From: Pseudoduganella ginsengisoli
Lineage (GTDB): Bacteria; Pseudomonadota; Gammaproteobacteria; Burkholderiales; Burkholderiaceae_D
DNA length: 49,576 nt
Direction of reading: 5' to 3'
NCBI RefSeq assembly: GCF_009720865.1
Contig: NZ_WNLA01000034.1
Span: 1 to 49,576, forward strand
Made by a program: the position numbers and the translations under genes. Each line of letters starts with the position of its first letter. Position 1 is the stretch's first letter. Below, one piece after another: positions 23,471 through 32,323 of this stretch. The notes beneath the pieces are model-generated. The model was not told the DNA's origin. It was given only the letters and a program-made list of their open reading frames with translations, and did no database searches.

Positions 23471-24772
23471 ATGGTCCCCCACCTCGTCACGGCCCTGACC
23501 GGACCGCTGCTCGACCTCGAAGAAAAGATCATCGCCGCCACGCCGGCCATCGAGCGCTGGTTCCGCCTGGAATGGCAGGAACATACGCCGCCGTTCTATT
23601 GTTCCGTCGATTTGCGCAATGCAGGCTACAAGCTGGCCCCTGTCGATACCAACCTGTTCCCGGCTGGTTTTAATTACCTGGCAACGGAAATGCTGCCGCT
23701 GTCGGTGCAGGCCGCGATGGCTGCGATCGACAAATATTGCCCGGATGCGCGCAACCTGCTGCTGATCCCCGAGGTGAAGGACCGCCATCCGCGCTACCTG
23801 GAAAACATCGCCCGCCTGATGCAAATTTTCCGCCAGACGGGCTTGCACGTGCGTCTGGGCTCGCTGTCGCCGGAAATTACGCAGCCGACGCCGCTGGCGC
23901 TGCAAGACGGGAATATGCTGGTGATCGAGCCGCTGGTGCGCTCGCCCAATGGCCGCCGCCTGGGGCTGAAAGACTTCGATCCGTGCACGATCTTGATCAA
24001 CAACGATCTGTCGGCGGGGATTCCAGACATCCTGCAAAACATCCACGAACAAAGTTTATTGCCGCCGCTGCATGCTGGCTGGGCGCTGCGCCGCAAGAGC
24101 AACCACTTGACGGCGTATGACGAAGTGGCGAAGAAATTCGGCAAGCTGATTGGCGTCGACCCGTGGATGCTCAATCCCTTCCACGCCAAGTGCGATGAAG
24201 TGGATGTGCACAGCGGCGATGGCCTCGATTGCCTGGCCACGAACGTCGATGCGCTGCTGGCGAAAATCCGCAAGAAGTACAAGGAATACGGCATCAAGGA
24301 CCAGAAGCCGTTTGTCATCATCAAGCCGGATGCGGGCACGTATGGAAAAGGCATCATTTCCGTGCGCGATGCGGCGGAATTGAAGGATTTGACGGCGGCG
24401 CAGCGCGAGCGCATGTCCATCATCAAGGATGGCAAAGTCGTGTCCGACCTGAATGTGCAGGAAGGCGTGCCGACCTTTGAGAGCATCAAGGATTCCGTTG
24501 CGGAGCCTGTCGTGTACATGATCGACCGCTATGTGGTGGGCGGCTTTTACCGCGTGCATGCGGAGCGGGGCGTCGAGCAAAACCTCAATGCGCCCGGTTC
24601 GCAATACATGCCGCTGGCGTTCGCGCAGCAGCATGCGGTTCCGGACGTGAAAGCCAAGCCGGGCACGGCGGCGCCGAACCGCTTCTACGTGTATGGCGTG
24701 GTGGCGCGTCTGGCCTTGCTGGCGGCATCGCTGGAAATGGAGCGGACGGACCCGAATCCGGAAGTATATTAA
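23471..24772 (+). CDS. gshA: Glutamate-cysteine ligase, proteobacterial 'GshA_ferroox' type
   Basis: Predicted 433-residue enzyme that joins glutamate and cysteine, the first step of glutathione synthesis. It matches the family typical of beta- and some gammaproteobacteria (start MVPHLVTALTGPLLDLEEKI; SVDLRNAGYKLAPVDTNLFP; FVIIKPDAGTYGKGIISV; PVVYMIDRYVVGGFYRVHAE). This family is unrelated in sequence to the E. coli GshA. The ATG follows AAGGAAG. It is the first of five co-directional genes with gshB, EIIA, ptsH and ptsI. Confidence 0.92.
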   Translation: MVPHLVTALTGPLLDLEEKIIAATPAIERWFRLEWQEHTPPFYCSVDLRNAGYKLAPVDTNLFPAGFNYLATEMLPLSVQAAMAAIDKYCPDARNLLLIPEVKDRHPRYLENIARLMQIFRQTGLHVRLGSLSPEITQPTPLALQDGNMLVIEPLVRSPNGRRLGLKDFDPCTILINNDLSAGIPDILQNIHEQSLLPPLHAGWALRRKSNHLTAYDEVAKKFGKLIGVDPWMLNPFHAKCDEVDVHSGDGLDCLATNVDALLAKIRKKYKEYGIKDQKPFVIIKPDAGTYGKGIISVRDAAELKDLTAAQRERMSIIKDGKVVSDLNVQEGVPTFESIKDSVAEPVVYMIDRYVVGGFYRVHAERGVEQNLNAPGSQYMPLAFAQQHAVPDVKAKPGTAAPNRFYVYGVVARLALLAASLEMERTDPNPEVY

Positions 24773-24778
24773 AAATTT

Positions 24779-24806
24779 GGGTGCAGGGCCTTTAGGCCGG
24801 GCACCC
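24779..24806. repeat. REP-like palindrome, copy 1
   Basis: An imperfect palindrome GGGTGCAGGGCCTTTAGGCC followed by GGGCACCC folds as an outer six-base stem (GGGTGC / GCACCC) and an inner GGCC-TTTA-GGCC hairpin. No T tract follows. An inverted copy differing at two of 28 bases lies at 26268-26295, so this is a dispersed repeat and not a plain terminator. Confidence 0.75.
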
Positions 24807-24896
24807 GCATTTTATACAGTCCGTTAGCCCAGGCTCGCCCGGTGCATTCAAGCGAAACCGGCTAAAATCGATACATTCCGTCTATAGAGCACCGCC

Positions 24897-25850
24897 ATGA
24901 AAATAGCTTTCCTTGCCGATCCGCTGGCCAGTTTTAAAACCTACAAGGATTCGACGTACGCCATGATGGCCGAGGCATCGCGCCGCGGCCATGAAGTCTA
25001 TGCGTTTGAACAGCATGACATGGCGCTGCTTGAAGGCGTGGTGACGGCCCGCGTGGCCCGCATTACGCTGACGGGCGATGGCGACGACTGGTTCCGCGCC
25101 ACCGACGTGCATGAATCGCGGCTCGATGCATTCGACGCCGTCATCCAGCGCAAGGATCCGCCATTCGACATGGAATACGTGTACGGCACGTACTTGCTGC
25201 AATTGGCGGAACAGCAGGGCGCGCGCGTGTTCAACAAGCCATCGGCGATCCGCGATCACAATGAAAAATTGTCGATTGCGCAATTCTCGCAATTTACCGC
25301 ACCGACCCTGGTCAGTTCGTCGGAACAGCGCCTGCGTGAATTCCACCGCGTGCACAAGGACGTGATTTTCAAGCCGCTCGACGGCATGGGCGGTTCCGGC
25401 ATTTTCCGCGTCAAGGACGATGGCTTGAACCTGGGCTCCATCATTGAAACGCTGACGGCCCTGGGCAGCCGCACCATCATGGCGCAGCGCTATATCCCGG
25501 ACATCGTCAAAGGCGACAAGCGCATCTTGCTGATCGATGGCAAACCCGTGCCGTTTGCACTGGCGCGCATCCCGCAAGCGGGCGAAGTGCGGGGCAACCT
25601 GGCAGCGGGCGGTACCGGCGTGGCGCAGCCACTGTCGCCCCGTGACCTCGAAATCGCGGAAACCCTGGGCCCTGTACTGGCGGCCCGTGGTTTGTTGCTG
25701 GTAGGATTGGATGTTATTGGTGAAAACTTAACGGAAGTAAACGTCACGAGCCCGACCTGCTTCCAGGAAATCACACAGCAGACGGGCTTCCAGGTGGCAG
25801 CCATGTTTATCGATGCAGTGGAAGCGCGTGCATCGGAAGCCAGGGTGTAA
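24897..25850 (+). CDS. gshB: Glutathione synthetase
   Basis: Predicted 317-residue ATP-grasp enzyme that adds glycine to gamma-glutamylcysteine. The N-terminus MKIAFLADPLASFKTYKDST, the ATP-binding FKPLDGMGGSGIFRV, the RRILLIDGKPVPFAL-type segment (KRILLIDGKPVPFALAR) and the C-terminal NLTEVNVTSPTCFQEI are diagnostic. It lies 124 bases after gshA; the gap holds a REP-like repeat. Only two bases separate its stop from the next start. Confidence 0.95.
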   Translation: MKIAFLADPLASFKTYKDSTYAMMAEASRRGHEVYAFEQHDMALLEGVVTARVARITLTGDGDDWFRATDVHESRLDAFDAVIQRKDPPFDMEYVYGTYLLQLAEQQGARVFNKPSAIRDHNEKLSIAQFSQFTAPTLVSSSEQRLREFHRVHKDVIFKPLDGMGGSGIFRVKDDGLNLGSIIETLTALGSRTIMAQRYIPDIVKGDKRILLIDGKPVPFALARIPQAGEVRGNLAAGGTGVAQPLSPRDLEIAETLGPVLAARGLLLVGLDVIGENLTEVNVTSPTCFQEITQQTGFQVAAMFIDAVEARASEARV

Positions 25851-25852
25851 GC

Positions 25853-26254
25853 ATGGTTGGCATTTTGCTCATGACGCACGCGCCGTTGGGCCAGGCTTTT
25901 ATTGCAGCGTGCAACCACGTATTCCGTGGCGAAACGGAAATGCTGGAAGCCATCGACGTGGTGGCGGATCAGGATTTGAATGAAGTACAGGCGCTGGCGC
26001 AGGCTGCCATCAAGCGCCTCGACAGCGGCGACGGTGTGCTGGTCATCACCGATATCAAGGGCGGCACCCCCGCCAATTGCTGCAACAAGCTGGCCGATGC
26101 CGGCCGCGTGGAAGTGATTGCAGGTATCAGCCTGCCGATGCTGTTGCGCGCGATCACCTACCGCCGCGACACGCTGGATGTGGTGGTTGAAATGGCCTTG
26201 GCTGGCGCGCAAAACGGTGCGGTGCGGGTCGATAACCGTATCCGCGTGGTGTAA
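25853..26254 (+). CDS. PTS EIIA component, mannose/fructose family
   Basis: Predicted 133-residue cytoplasmic protein of the EIIA-Man fold. The phosphorylated histidine is H9 in LLMTHAPLG, and the family block GVLVITDIKGGTPANCCNKL is present. In Betaproteobacteria such as Ralstonia and Burkholderia this gene sits with ptsH and ptsI but without EIIB or EIIC, and the chain is thought to have a regulatory role. The start is two bases after gshB, so it is probably translationally coupled to it. Confidence 0.9.
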   Translation: MVGILLMTHAPLGQAFIAACNHVFRGETEMLEAIDVVADQDLNEVQALAQAAIKRLDSGDGVLVITDIKGGTPANCCNKLADAGRVEVIAGISLPMLLRAITYRRDTLDVVVEMALAGAQNGAVRVDNRIRVV

Positions 26255-26267
26255 CCGTCTGATATGT

Positions 26268-26295
26268 GGATGCCCGGCCTGAAGGCCCTGCACCC
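26268..26295. repeat. REP-like palindrome, copy 2 (inverted)
   Basis: GGATGCCCGGCCTGAAGGCC followed by CTGCACCC is the reverse complement of the 24779-24806 element with 26 of 28 bases identical. It lies between the EIIA and ptsH genes, 13 bases after the EIIA stop. The changes fall in the loop and in one outer base pair, where the pair becomes G-T, so the fold is kept. Confidence 0.75.
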
Positions 26296-26313
26296 AGTAA
26301 TTTGAGAACCTTT

Positions 26314-26583
26314 ATGATCCAGCAAGAACTCGAAATCATTAACAAGCTGGGCCTGCATGCACGGGCCTCCGCCAAGTTCACGCAGTTGGCGGCCAAGTAC
26401 AAGAGCGATGTCTTCCTGACCCGCAATGCCCGCCGCATCAATGCGAAGTCCATCATGGGCGTGATGATGCTGGCGGCCGGCAAAGGCGCCAAAGTCATGC
26501 TGGAAGCGGATGGGCCCGACGAACAGGATTGCATTACCGCGCTGGCGGCGCTGGTCAATGACAAGTTCGGTGAAGGCGAGTAA
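26314..26583 (+). CDS. ptsH: Phosphocarrier protein HPr
   Basis: Predicted 89-residue protein. The ATG at 26314 gives the family's normal N-terminus (MIQQELEIINKLGLHARAS). The EI-phosphorylated histidine is H15 and the regulatory serine is S46 in KSIMGVMML, the site used by HPr kinase where that enzyme is present. It passes phosphate from EI to EIIA proteins. Its stop overlaps the ptsI start (TAATG). Confidence 0.95.
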   Translation: MIQQELEIINKLGLHARASAKFTQLAAKYKSDVFLTRNARRINAKSIMGVMMLAAGKGAKVMLEADGPDEQDCITALAALVNDKFGEGE

Positions 26584-28367
26584 TGCCGGATGACCGCCGC
26601 CCACACACAATACTGAAAAATATGGCGTCGTTCTCCCTCCACGGTATCCCGGTTTCACGCGGCATCGCGATCGGCCGCGCCCATTTGCTGGCGCCGGCCG
26701 CGCTCGACGTCAAACATTACCTGGTGCAGGAAGAGCACCTGGAAGCGGAAGTCACGCGCCTGCGCGAAGCGCTGGCCACCGTGCACCGTGAATTGCAGAC
26801 TTTGTGGAATGATTTGCCGAAGGATGCGCCGACTGAATTGGGCGCATTCATCGACGTGCATGCGCTGATCTTGTCGGACCCGATGATTTCCGAAGCACCG
26901 CTCGACATCATCCGCACGCGGCACTACAACGCGGAATGGGCGCTGCTGACGCAGATCGATGAATTGTCGGCGCAGTTCGATGAAATCGAAGACCCGTACC
27001 TGCGCGAGCGCAAGGCCGACATCCAGCAAGTGGCTGAGCGGGTATTGAAAGTATTGATGGGCACGGAACCGTTGCCGGTGCAGGATGACGACGATCCGGA
27101 TGGCTTCAAGGCCCAGATGATCGTCGTGGCGCACGACATCTCGCCGGCCGACATGCTGAAGTTCCGCGACCGCTCGTTCATCGGCTTCATTACCGATGTG
27201 GGCGGACAAAACTCGCATACGGCGATTGTCGCGCGCAGCCTGGATATCCCCGCGGCAGTCGGCATGTCGCAGGCTTCCACGCTGATTGAACAGGACGACT
27301 GGGTCATCATCGATGGCGACACGGGTGTCGTCATTGCCAACCCCAGTGCGCTGGTGCTGGACCAGTACCGCGAGCGCCAGTTGCAACAGCAGCGCGCCCG
27401 CAAAAAGCTGCAAAAGCTGAAAAAGACGGCGTCCGTCACGAAAGACGGCACCGCCATCACGTTGCTGGCCAATATCGAATTGCCGGAAGATTGCGAAGCC
27501 GCGATGGAAGCGGGCGCCCATGGCGTGGGCCTGTTCCGTTCCGAATTCCTGTTCATGGGCCGCGCCGGATCGATTCCATCGGAAGACGAGCAATTCGAGC
27601 AATACCGCAAAGCCGCGGAAATGATGAAGGGGCGGGTAGTCACCATCCGCACCCTGGACCTGGGCGCTGACAAACCGCTGGACCAGGCCGACCACACGGC
27701 GCTGAACCCGGCGCTGGGTTTGCGCGCGATCCGCTATTGCCTGGCCGAGCCGCAATTGTTCCTGTCCCAGCTGCGGGCGATTTTGCGTGCGTCCGTGTAC
27801 GGCAAAGTGCGCATCCTGATTCCGATGCTGGCGCACGCGTTTGAAATTGACCAGGCGCTGGCCATGATCGAGCAGGCCAAGGGGCAGCTGCGGGAAGCGG
27901 GCCTGCCGTATGACGCCACGGTGGAAGTGGGCGCCATGATTGAAATCCCGGCGGCGGCCCTGTCGCTGCCCATGTTCGTCAAGCGTATGGACTTCCTGTC
28001 GATCGGCACCAACGACTTGATCCAATATACGCTAGCAATCGACCGGGTTGATTATGAGGTGGCGCACCTTTACAATCCCCTGCATCCCGCCGTGCTCCAG
28101 CTCATCGCCATGACCATTGCGGCCGGCCATAAAGCCGGCATCGACGTGGCTGTCTGCGGTGAAATGGCGGGCGACGTCAAGCTGACGCGCCTGCTGCTGG
28201 GCATGGGACTGCGCGAATTCTCCATGCATCCGGCGCAGCTCCTGGCGGTCAAGCAGGAAATCCTGAACAGCGACCTCGGCCTCATCATGCCGCAGACGCG
28301 CAAGATCCTGCGCGCGGTGGAGCCGAATGCCATCGCGGATGCCGTACAGGCATTGCAAGCATTATAA
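26583..28367 (+). CDS. ptsI: PTS enzyme I
   Basis: Predicted 594-residue phosphoenolpyruvate-protein phosphotransferase. The active-site histidine is H212 in GGQNSHTAIVARSL, and the PEP-binding region has GVGLFRSEFLFMGR, FLSIGTNDLIQYTLA and DVAVCGEMAGD. The ATG at 26583 overlaps the ptsH stop and has GAAGG upstream; an internal ATG at 26622 (MASFSLHGIP) matches the family N-terminus better but has no ribosome binding site, so the first 13 residues are uncertain. It starts the phosphate chain that serves HPr and EIIA. Confidence 0.95.
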   Translation: MPDDRRPHTILKNMASFSLHGIPVSRGIAIGRAHLLAPAALDVKHYLVQEEHLEAEVTRLREALATVHRELQTLWNDLPKDAPTELGAFIDVHALILSDPMISEAPLDIIRTRHYNAEWALLTQIDELSAQFDEIEDPYLRERKADIQQVAERVLKVLMGTEPLPVQDDDDPDGFKAQMIVVAHDISPADMLKFRDRSFIGFITDVGGQNSHTAIVARSLDIPAAVGMSQASTLIEQDDWVIIDGDTGVVIANPSALVLDQYRERQLQQQRARKKLQKLKKTASVTKDGTAITLLANIELPEDCEAAMEAGAHGVGLFRSEFLFMGRAGSIPSEDEQFEQYRKAAEMMKGRVVTIRTLDLGADKPLDQADHTALNPALGLRAIRYCLAEPQLFLSQLRAILRASVYGKVRILIPMLAHAFEIDQALAMIEQAKGQLREAGLPYDATVEVGAMIEIPAAALSLPMFVKRMDFLSIGTNDLIQYTLAIDRVDYEVAHLYNPLHPAVLQLIAMTIAAGHKAGIDVAVCGEMAGDVKLTRLLLGMGLREFSMHPAQLLAVKQEILNSDLGLIMPQTRKILRAVEPNAIADAVQALQAL

Positions 28368-28371
28368 AAAT

Positions 28372-28398
28372 TGCGGCGCCTATCATTAAGGCGCCGCA
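28372..28398. terminator. Possible terminator hairpin after ptsI
   Basis: A perfect nine-base stem (TGCGGCGCC / GGCGCCGCA) with the loop TATCATTAA follows the ptsI stop by four bases. There is no T tract, so it may need Rho or only protect the 3' end. Confidence 0.45.
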
Positions 28399-28439
28399 TT
28401 GATCCAATGGCCCGTGGGGCCGTGCTTTTCTGAAAACCC

Positions 28440-29582
28440 ATGTCTTCTTCGATAGGAATCGTATCGCCGAAAACCATGCATTTCGCGGAGCCGCTGCAGC
28501 TGCAGAGCGGTGCGCAGCTGCGCGACTATATGCTGATGTATGAAACCTATGGCACACTGAACGCGGATAAATCCAATGCCGTGCTGGTGTGCCATGCCTT
28601 GAACGCGTCCCACCACGTGGCCGGCGTCTATGCCGACCAGCCCAACAACGTGGGCTGGTGGGACAATATGGTGGGACCGGGCAAACCGCTCGACACCAAT
28701 AAATTCTTTGTCATCGGTATCAATAATCCCGGTTCGTGCTTCGGCTCGACGGGGCCGATGCACACCAATCCCGCCACTGGCAAGCCTTATGGCGCCGCCT
28801 TCCCCGTGGTGACGGTGGAAGACTGGGTCAATGCGCAGGCGCGCCTGGCGGATAACCTCGGGATCACGCAATTTGCCGCTGTCATGGGCGGTTCGCTGGG
28901 CGGCATGCAGGCGCTGGCCTGGTCCATCATGTATCCGGACCGCTTGCGCCATTGCCTCGTCATTGCCTCGACGCCGAAACTGTCGACGCAAAATATCGCC
29001 TTTAACGACGTCGCGCGCCAGGCGATCCTGACGGATCCCGATTACCACGGCGGCGATTTTTACGAACATGGCGTGGTGCCGAAAAACGGCTTGAAAGTGG
29101 CGCGCATGATCGGCCACATCACGTACCTGTCCGATGATTCGATGGGCGAGAAATTCGGCCGCAAGCTGCGCGATGCGGAAGAAAATGGCGGCGCGTATAA
29201 ATTCGGCTTTGGCGTGGACTTTGAAATTGAATCGTACCTGCGCTACCAGGGCGACAAGTTCTCGTCGTACTTTGACGCCAACACGTATTTGCTGATCACC
29301 AAGGCGCTGGATTACTTCGACCCGGCCCGCAACCACGGCGGCGATTTGGCCAAGGCGTTAGCCGGTACCAAGGCGGAATTCTTCCTCGCATCGTTCACGA
29401 CGGACTGGCGTTTCTCGCCGGAGCGTTCGCGTGAAATCGTTGATGCGCTGATCGCCAACCGGCGCCAGGTGACGTACGCGGAAATCGATGCGCCGCATGG
29501 CCATGATGCGTTCCTGCTGGAAGATGCGCGCTACATGAACATGGTGCGCGCGTATTATGACCGCGTTTGGAAGGGGATTTGA
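28440..29582 (+). CDS. metX: Homoserine O-acyltransferase (MetX family)
   Basis: Predicted 380-residue alpha/beta hydrolase-fold enzyme that acylates homoserine at the start of methionine synthesis. Motifs: LVCHALNASHHVAG, the nucleophile in MGGSLGGMQAL (S152), FLASFTTDWRFSP with the aspartate, and GHDAFLLED with the histidine. Betaproteobacterial members of this family are often succinyl-transferases despite the metX name, so acetyl or succinyl is left open. The stop is immediately followed by the metW start, the usual metXW pair. Confidence 0.92.
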   Translation: MSSSIGIVSPKTMHFAEPLQLQSGAQLRDYMLMYETYGTLNADKSNAVLVCHALNASHHVAGVYADQPNNVGWWDNMVGPGKPLDTNKFFVIGINNPGSCFGSTGPMHTNPATGKPYGAAFPVVTVEDWVNAQARLADNLGITQFAAVMGGSLGGMQALAWSIMYPDRLRHCLVIASTPKLSTQNIAFNDVARQAILTDPDYHGGDFYEHGVVPKNGLKVARMIGHITYLSDDSMGEKFGRKLRDAEENGGAYKFGFGVDFEIESYLRYQGDKFSSYFDANTYLLITKALDYFDPARNHGGDLAKALAGTKAEFFLASFTTDWRFSPERSREIVDALIANRRQVTYAEIDAPHGHDAFLLEDARYMNMVRAYYDRVWKGI

Positions 29583-30200
29583 ATGACGCTGACTTTTGAA
29601 GATTTGAGCAGCGCCCGTCCTGACCTGGCGTTCATTGCGCACTGGGTCAAACAGGGTTCGCATGTACTGGACGTGGGCTGCGGCGATGGCGTCATGATGG
29701 AATACCTGCAAGCGGGCAAGCAGTGCACCGGCTATGGCATCGAGATCGCCGATGACAAGGTATTGGAAAGCACCAAGCGCGGTGTGCGCGTAATCCAGCA
29801 AGACATGGAAAACGGCCTGGGCCTGTTCCGCGATAATTCGTTTGATACGGTGCTGTGCCTGTCGTCGCTGCAAATGATGACGCAGGTGGAAGAACTGTTG
29901 CGCGACATCGTACGCGTCGGCAAGGAAATCATCGTGTCGTTCCCTAACTTCGCTTACTGGCCGCACCGCGTGGCTTTATTGAAGGGGCGTATGCCTGTCT
30001 CGAAAACGCTGCCGTACCAGTGGTATGACACGCCGAACGTGCGCTGCGCCACCATCAATGATTTCCGCGACCTGGCGGAAGAAGTGGGGCTGGAAGTGGT
30101 GGAGTGCGTGGCGCTGGCGGAAGGCAAAATCGTCGGTGTGTTGCCGAACTTGCGCGGCGAACTGGCGGTGTTCCGCCTTCGTAAAAAGGCGTCTCACTGA
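29583..30200 (+). CDS. metW: MetW, methionine biosynthesis protein
   Basis: Predicted 205-residue class I methyltransferase-like protein. The SAM motif is VLDVGCGDG (residues 28-36); GVRVIQQDMENGL and FDTVLCLSSLQMM are family features. MetW works with MetX in homoserine acylation in several proteobacteria. The start directly follows the metX stop and the stop overlaps the ampG start (TGATG). Confidence 0.93.
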   Translation: MTLTFEDLSSARPDLAFIAHWVKQGSHVLDVGCGDGVMMEYLQAGKQCTGYGIEIADDKVLESTKRGVRVIQQDMENGLGLFRDNSFDTVLCLSSLQMMTQVEELLRDIVRVGKEIIVSFPNFAYWPHRVALLKGRMPVSKTLPYQWYDTPNVRCATINDFRDLAEEVGLEVVECVALAEGKIVGVLPNLRGELAVFRLRKKASH

Positions 30201-31432
30201 TGGCGGCGGCGGGCTGGCGCGATTATCTCAATGGCCGCATCCTGGCCATTCTGTGTTTCGGCTTCAGCTCCGGCCTGCCGCTGTACACGCTGCTGTCACT
30301 GACGCAAGCCTGGCTGTCCAAGTCTGGCATGAATTTGAAGACGCTGGGTTTGTTCTCGGTCGTCATGTTTTCCTACACGTTTAAATTCCTGTGGTCGCCC
30401 TTAATGGACCGCTATGCGCTGCCGCTGGGCCGCAGGCGGGGCTGGATGGCGCTGACCCAGTTGCTGCTGTTCTTGCTGATCGGCGCCATGGGCTGGCTTG
30501 ATCCGATCGGGCAAGTAGGATTGGTGGCGCTTTGCGTGGGAGCCGTGGCATTTGTGTCGGCCAGCCAGGACGTGGTGATCGACGCGTACCGCCGCGAAGT
30601 TTTGGAAGATAAGCAGCAGGGCCTGGGCGCCGCGGCCATTGTCAGCGCGTATAAGGCTGCCCAGCTGGTTCCTGGTTCGCTGGGGCTGGTGTTGGCCGAC
30701 AGTTTGCCGTGGGCCACCGTGTTCTGGATCGTGGCGGCATTCATGTTGCCGGGCTTGATTTGCACGCTGGCCGTCAGCGAACCGAAAGTCTACGGCGACC
30801 CGCCGAAAAACCTGCAGCAGGCCATCGTGCTGCCATTCCGCGAATTCATTGAGCGCGACGGCTGGCGCAAGGCGCTGTGGATCGTTGCATTTATCCTGCT
30901 GTACAAGATTGGCGACTCGATGGCCACGGCGCTGGCCACGAAATTCTTCCTCGACCTGGGTTTCACCGCCACGCAGATTGGCCTGGCGGCCAACGCCACC
31001 GTGCTGTGGGCCAGCCTGGCCGGGGGTGTGGTCGGCGGCGTGTGGATGGTAAAACTCGGCATTAACCGCGCGTTGTGGGTGTTCGGCGTGCTGCAAGCCG
31101 TTGCGATCCTCGGCTTTGCGTGGCTGGCCAAAGCCGGTCCCGATACCACGCTGCTGGCCGGTGTCTATGGCTTTGAATCCTTCACCAGCACGGGCCTTGG
31201 CACTGCCGCACTGGTGGCGTTCATATCGCGCTGCACCGACCCGCGTTACACTGCCACCCAATACGCGCTGTTTTCCAGCCTGGCTGCCGTGCCGCGCACG
31301 TTCATCAATGCGTCGGTCGGCTTCATCGTGGCGGAAACCGGCTGGTTTAATTTCTTTATTATCTGCTTCATCCTGGCGGCTCCCGCCATGATGATGTTGC
31401 CCAAAATAGCACCATGGAACGAACCCAAATGA
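30200..31432 (+). CDS. ampG: AmpG-like MFS transporter
   Basis: Predicted 410-residue inner-membrane protein with about 12-14 hydrophobic segments. The family pattern is clear: LCFGFSSGLPLYTLLSL near the N-terminus, FKFLWSPLMDRYALPLGRRR, ASQDVVIDAYRREVL and VAFISRCTDPRYTATQYALF. AmpG imports anhydromuropeptides released from the wall for recycling and, in some species, links wall damage to AmpC beta-lactamase induction. It is coupled to metW upstream and to the M48 protease gene downstream (ATGA), an arrangement that mixes methionine and wall functions. Confidence 0.92.
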   Translation: MAAAGWRDYLNGRILAILCFGFSSGLPLYTLLSLTQAWLSKSGMNLKTLGLFSVVMFSYTFKFLWSPLMDRYALPLGRRRGWMALTQLLLFLLIGAMGWLDPIGQVGLVALCVGAVAFVSASQDVVIDAYRREVLEDKQQGLGAAAIVSAYKAAQLVPGSLGLVLADSLPWATVFWIVAAFMLPGLICTLAVSEPKVYGDPPKNLQQAIVLPFREFIERDGWRKALWIVAFILLYKIGDSMATALATKFFLDLGFTATQIGLAANATVLWASLAGGVVGGVWMVKLGINRALWVFGVLQAVAILGFAWLAKAGPDTTLLAGVYGFESFTSTGLGTAALVAFISRCTDPRYTATQYALFSSLAAVPRTFINASVGFIVAETGWFNFFIICFILAAPAMMMLPKIAPWNEPK

Positions 31433-32322
31433 AATCGCTGAAACTGACCTTGGCCACACTGGCGCTGGCTGTCAGCGCTGCTACTGCCTACGCACAGCCT
31501 CAAAAGGGCGAGCCGGACGGCATTCCTGTCGACAACCTGTCTGCTTTGCGCGGCTTCGGTGGTGACGCTGCTGCATTCGATGCGCAATCGAAACAGCAGT
31601 ATTTGCAATTGATGAGCCAAGCGCAGCAAAAGGGCGCTCTGATGCCGGACAGCGATCCGCAAGTGCAGCGGCTGCGCAATATCGCACGCCGCATCGTGCC
31701 GTTCGCGCCGCGCTGGAATCCGGAGGCGACCAAATGGAACTGGCAAGTCAACTTGTTGAATTCCCCGACGGTCAACGCGTTTTGCATGCCGGGTGGGCGC
31801 ATTGCGTTTTACACCGGCATTTTGACGAAGCTGAATTTGAGCGACGATGAAGTGGCCATGGTGATGGGCCATGAAATTGCCCATGCATTGCGCGAACACG
31901 CGCGTGAACAGGCTGGCAAGACTGCCCTGACCGGACTGGCAGCCCGCGTGATTGGCGCTGGCGTTGCCGCATATGCGGGTGTGGACCCGCGCCTTGGTGA
32001 AATGGGCGGAAATGTGGCCACCAAACTAGCTTCGCTGCGCTATTCGCGTGACGATGAGCGTGACGCTGACCTGGTGGGAATGGATATTGCCGCCCGCGCT
32101 GGTTATGACCCCCGTGCAGGCCGCATCCTGTGGGAAAAAATGGCCACGCAAAGCAAAGGCGCGCCGCCAGCATTCCTGTCGACCCACCCGGCCGGTAAAG
32201 AGCGCATCGAGCGCATGGAAAAAGCGTTGCCGCTGGTGCTGCCTGTCTTTGCCCGCACCAAAGGTGTGGAGACGGACCAGTTGCCGCCATACCGCACCTT
32301 GCCGCTGCCGGGCGCCAGGTAA
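31429..32322 (+). CDS. M48 family periplasmic metalloprotease
   Basis: Predicted 297-residue exported zinc protease. The ATG at 31429 overlaps the ampG stop and opens a signal peptide (MKSLKLTLATLALAVSA..., cleavage after AYAQP or nearby). The active site is HEIAH (residues 148-152) with the third ligand E210 in YSRDDERDADLVG. The layout matches LoiP/YcaL/BepA-like proteins that degrade misfolded envelope proteins. One base separates it from the next start. Confidence 0.92.
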   Translation: MKSLKLTLATLALAVSAATAYAQPQKGEPDGIPVDNLSALRGFGGDAAAFDAQSKQQYLQLMSQAQQKGALMPDSDPQVQRLRNIARRIVPFAPRWNPEATKWNWQVNLLNSPTVNAFCMPGGRIAFYTGILTKLNLSDDEVAMVMGHEIAHALREHAREQAGKTALTGLAARVIGAGVAAYAGVDPRLGEMGGNVATKLASLRYSRDDERDADLVGMDIAARAGYDPRAGRILWEKMATQSKGAPPAFLSTHPAGKERIERMEKALPLVLPVFARTKGVETDQLPPYRTLPLPGAR

Positions 32323-32323
32323 G

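Noticed and set aside
24779..24806. Intrinsic terminator after gshA
   Set aside because: The hairpin has no T tract and a near-identical inverted copy exists at 26268-26295, so it is better called a REP-like repeat. It may still affect transcript ends.
26655..28025. Minus-strand open frame of 456 codons opposite ptsI
   Set aside because: ptsI has all EI motifs; the opposite frame has low-complexity His/Arg/Gln-rich sequence with no family match.
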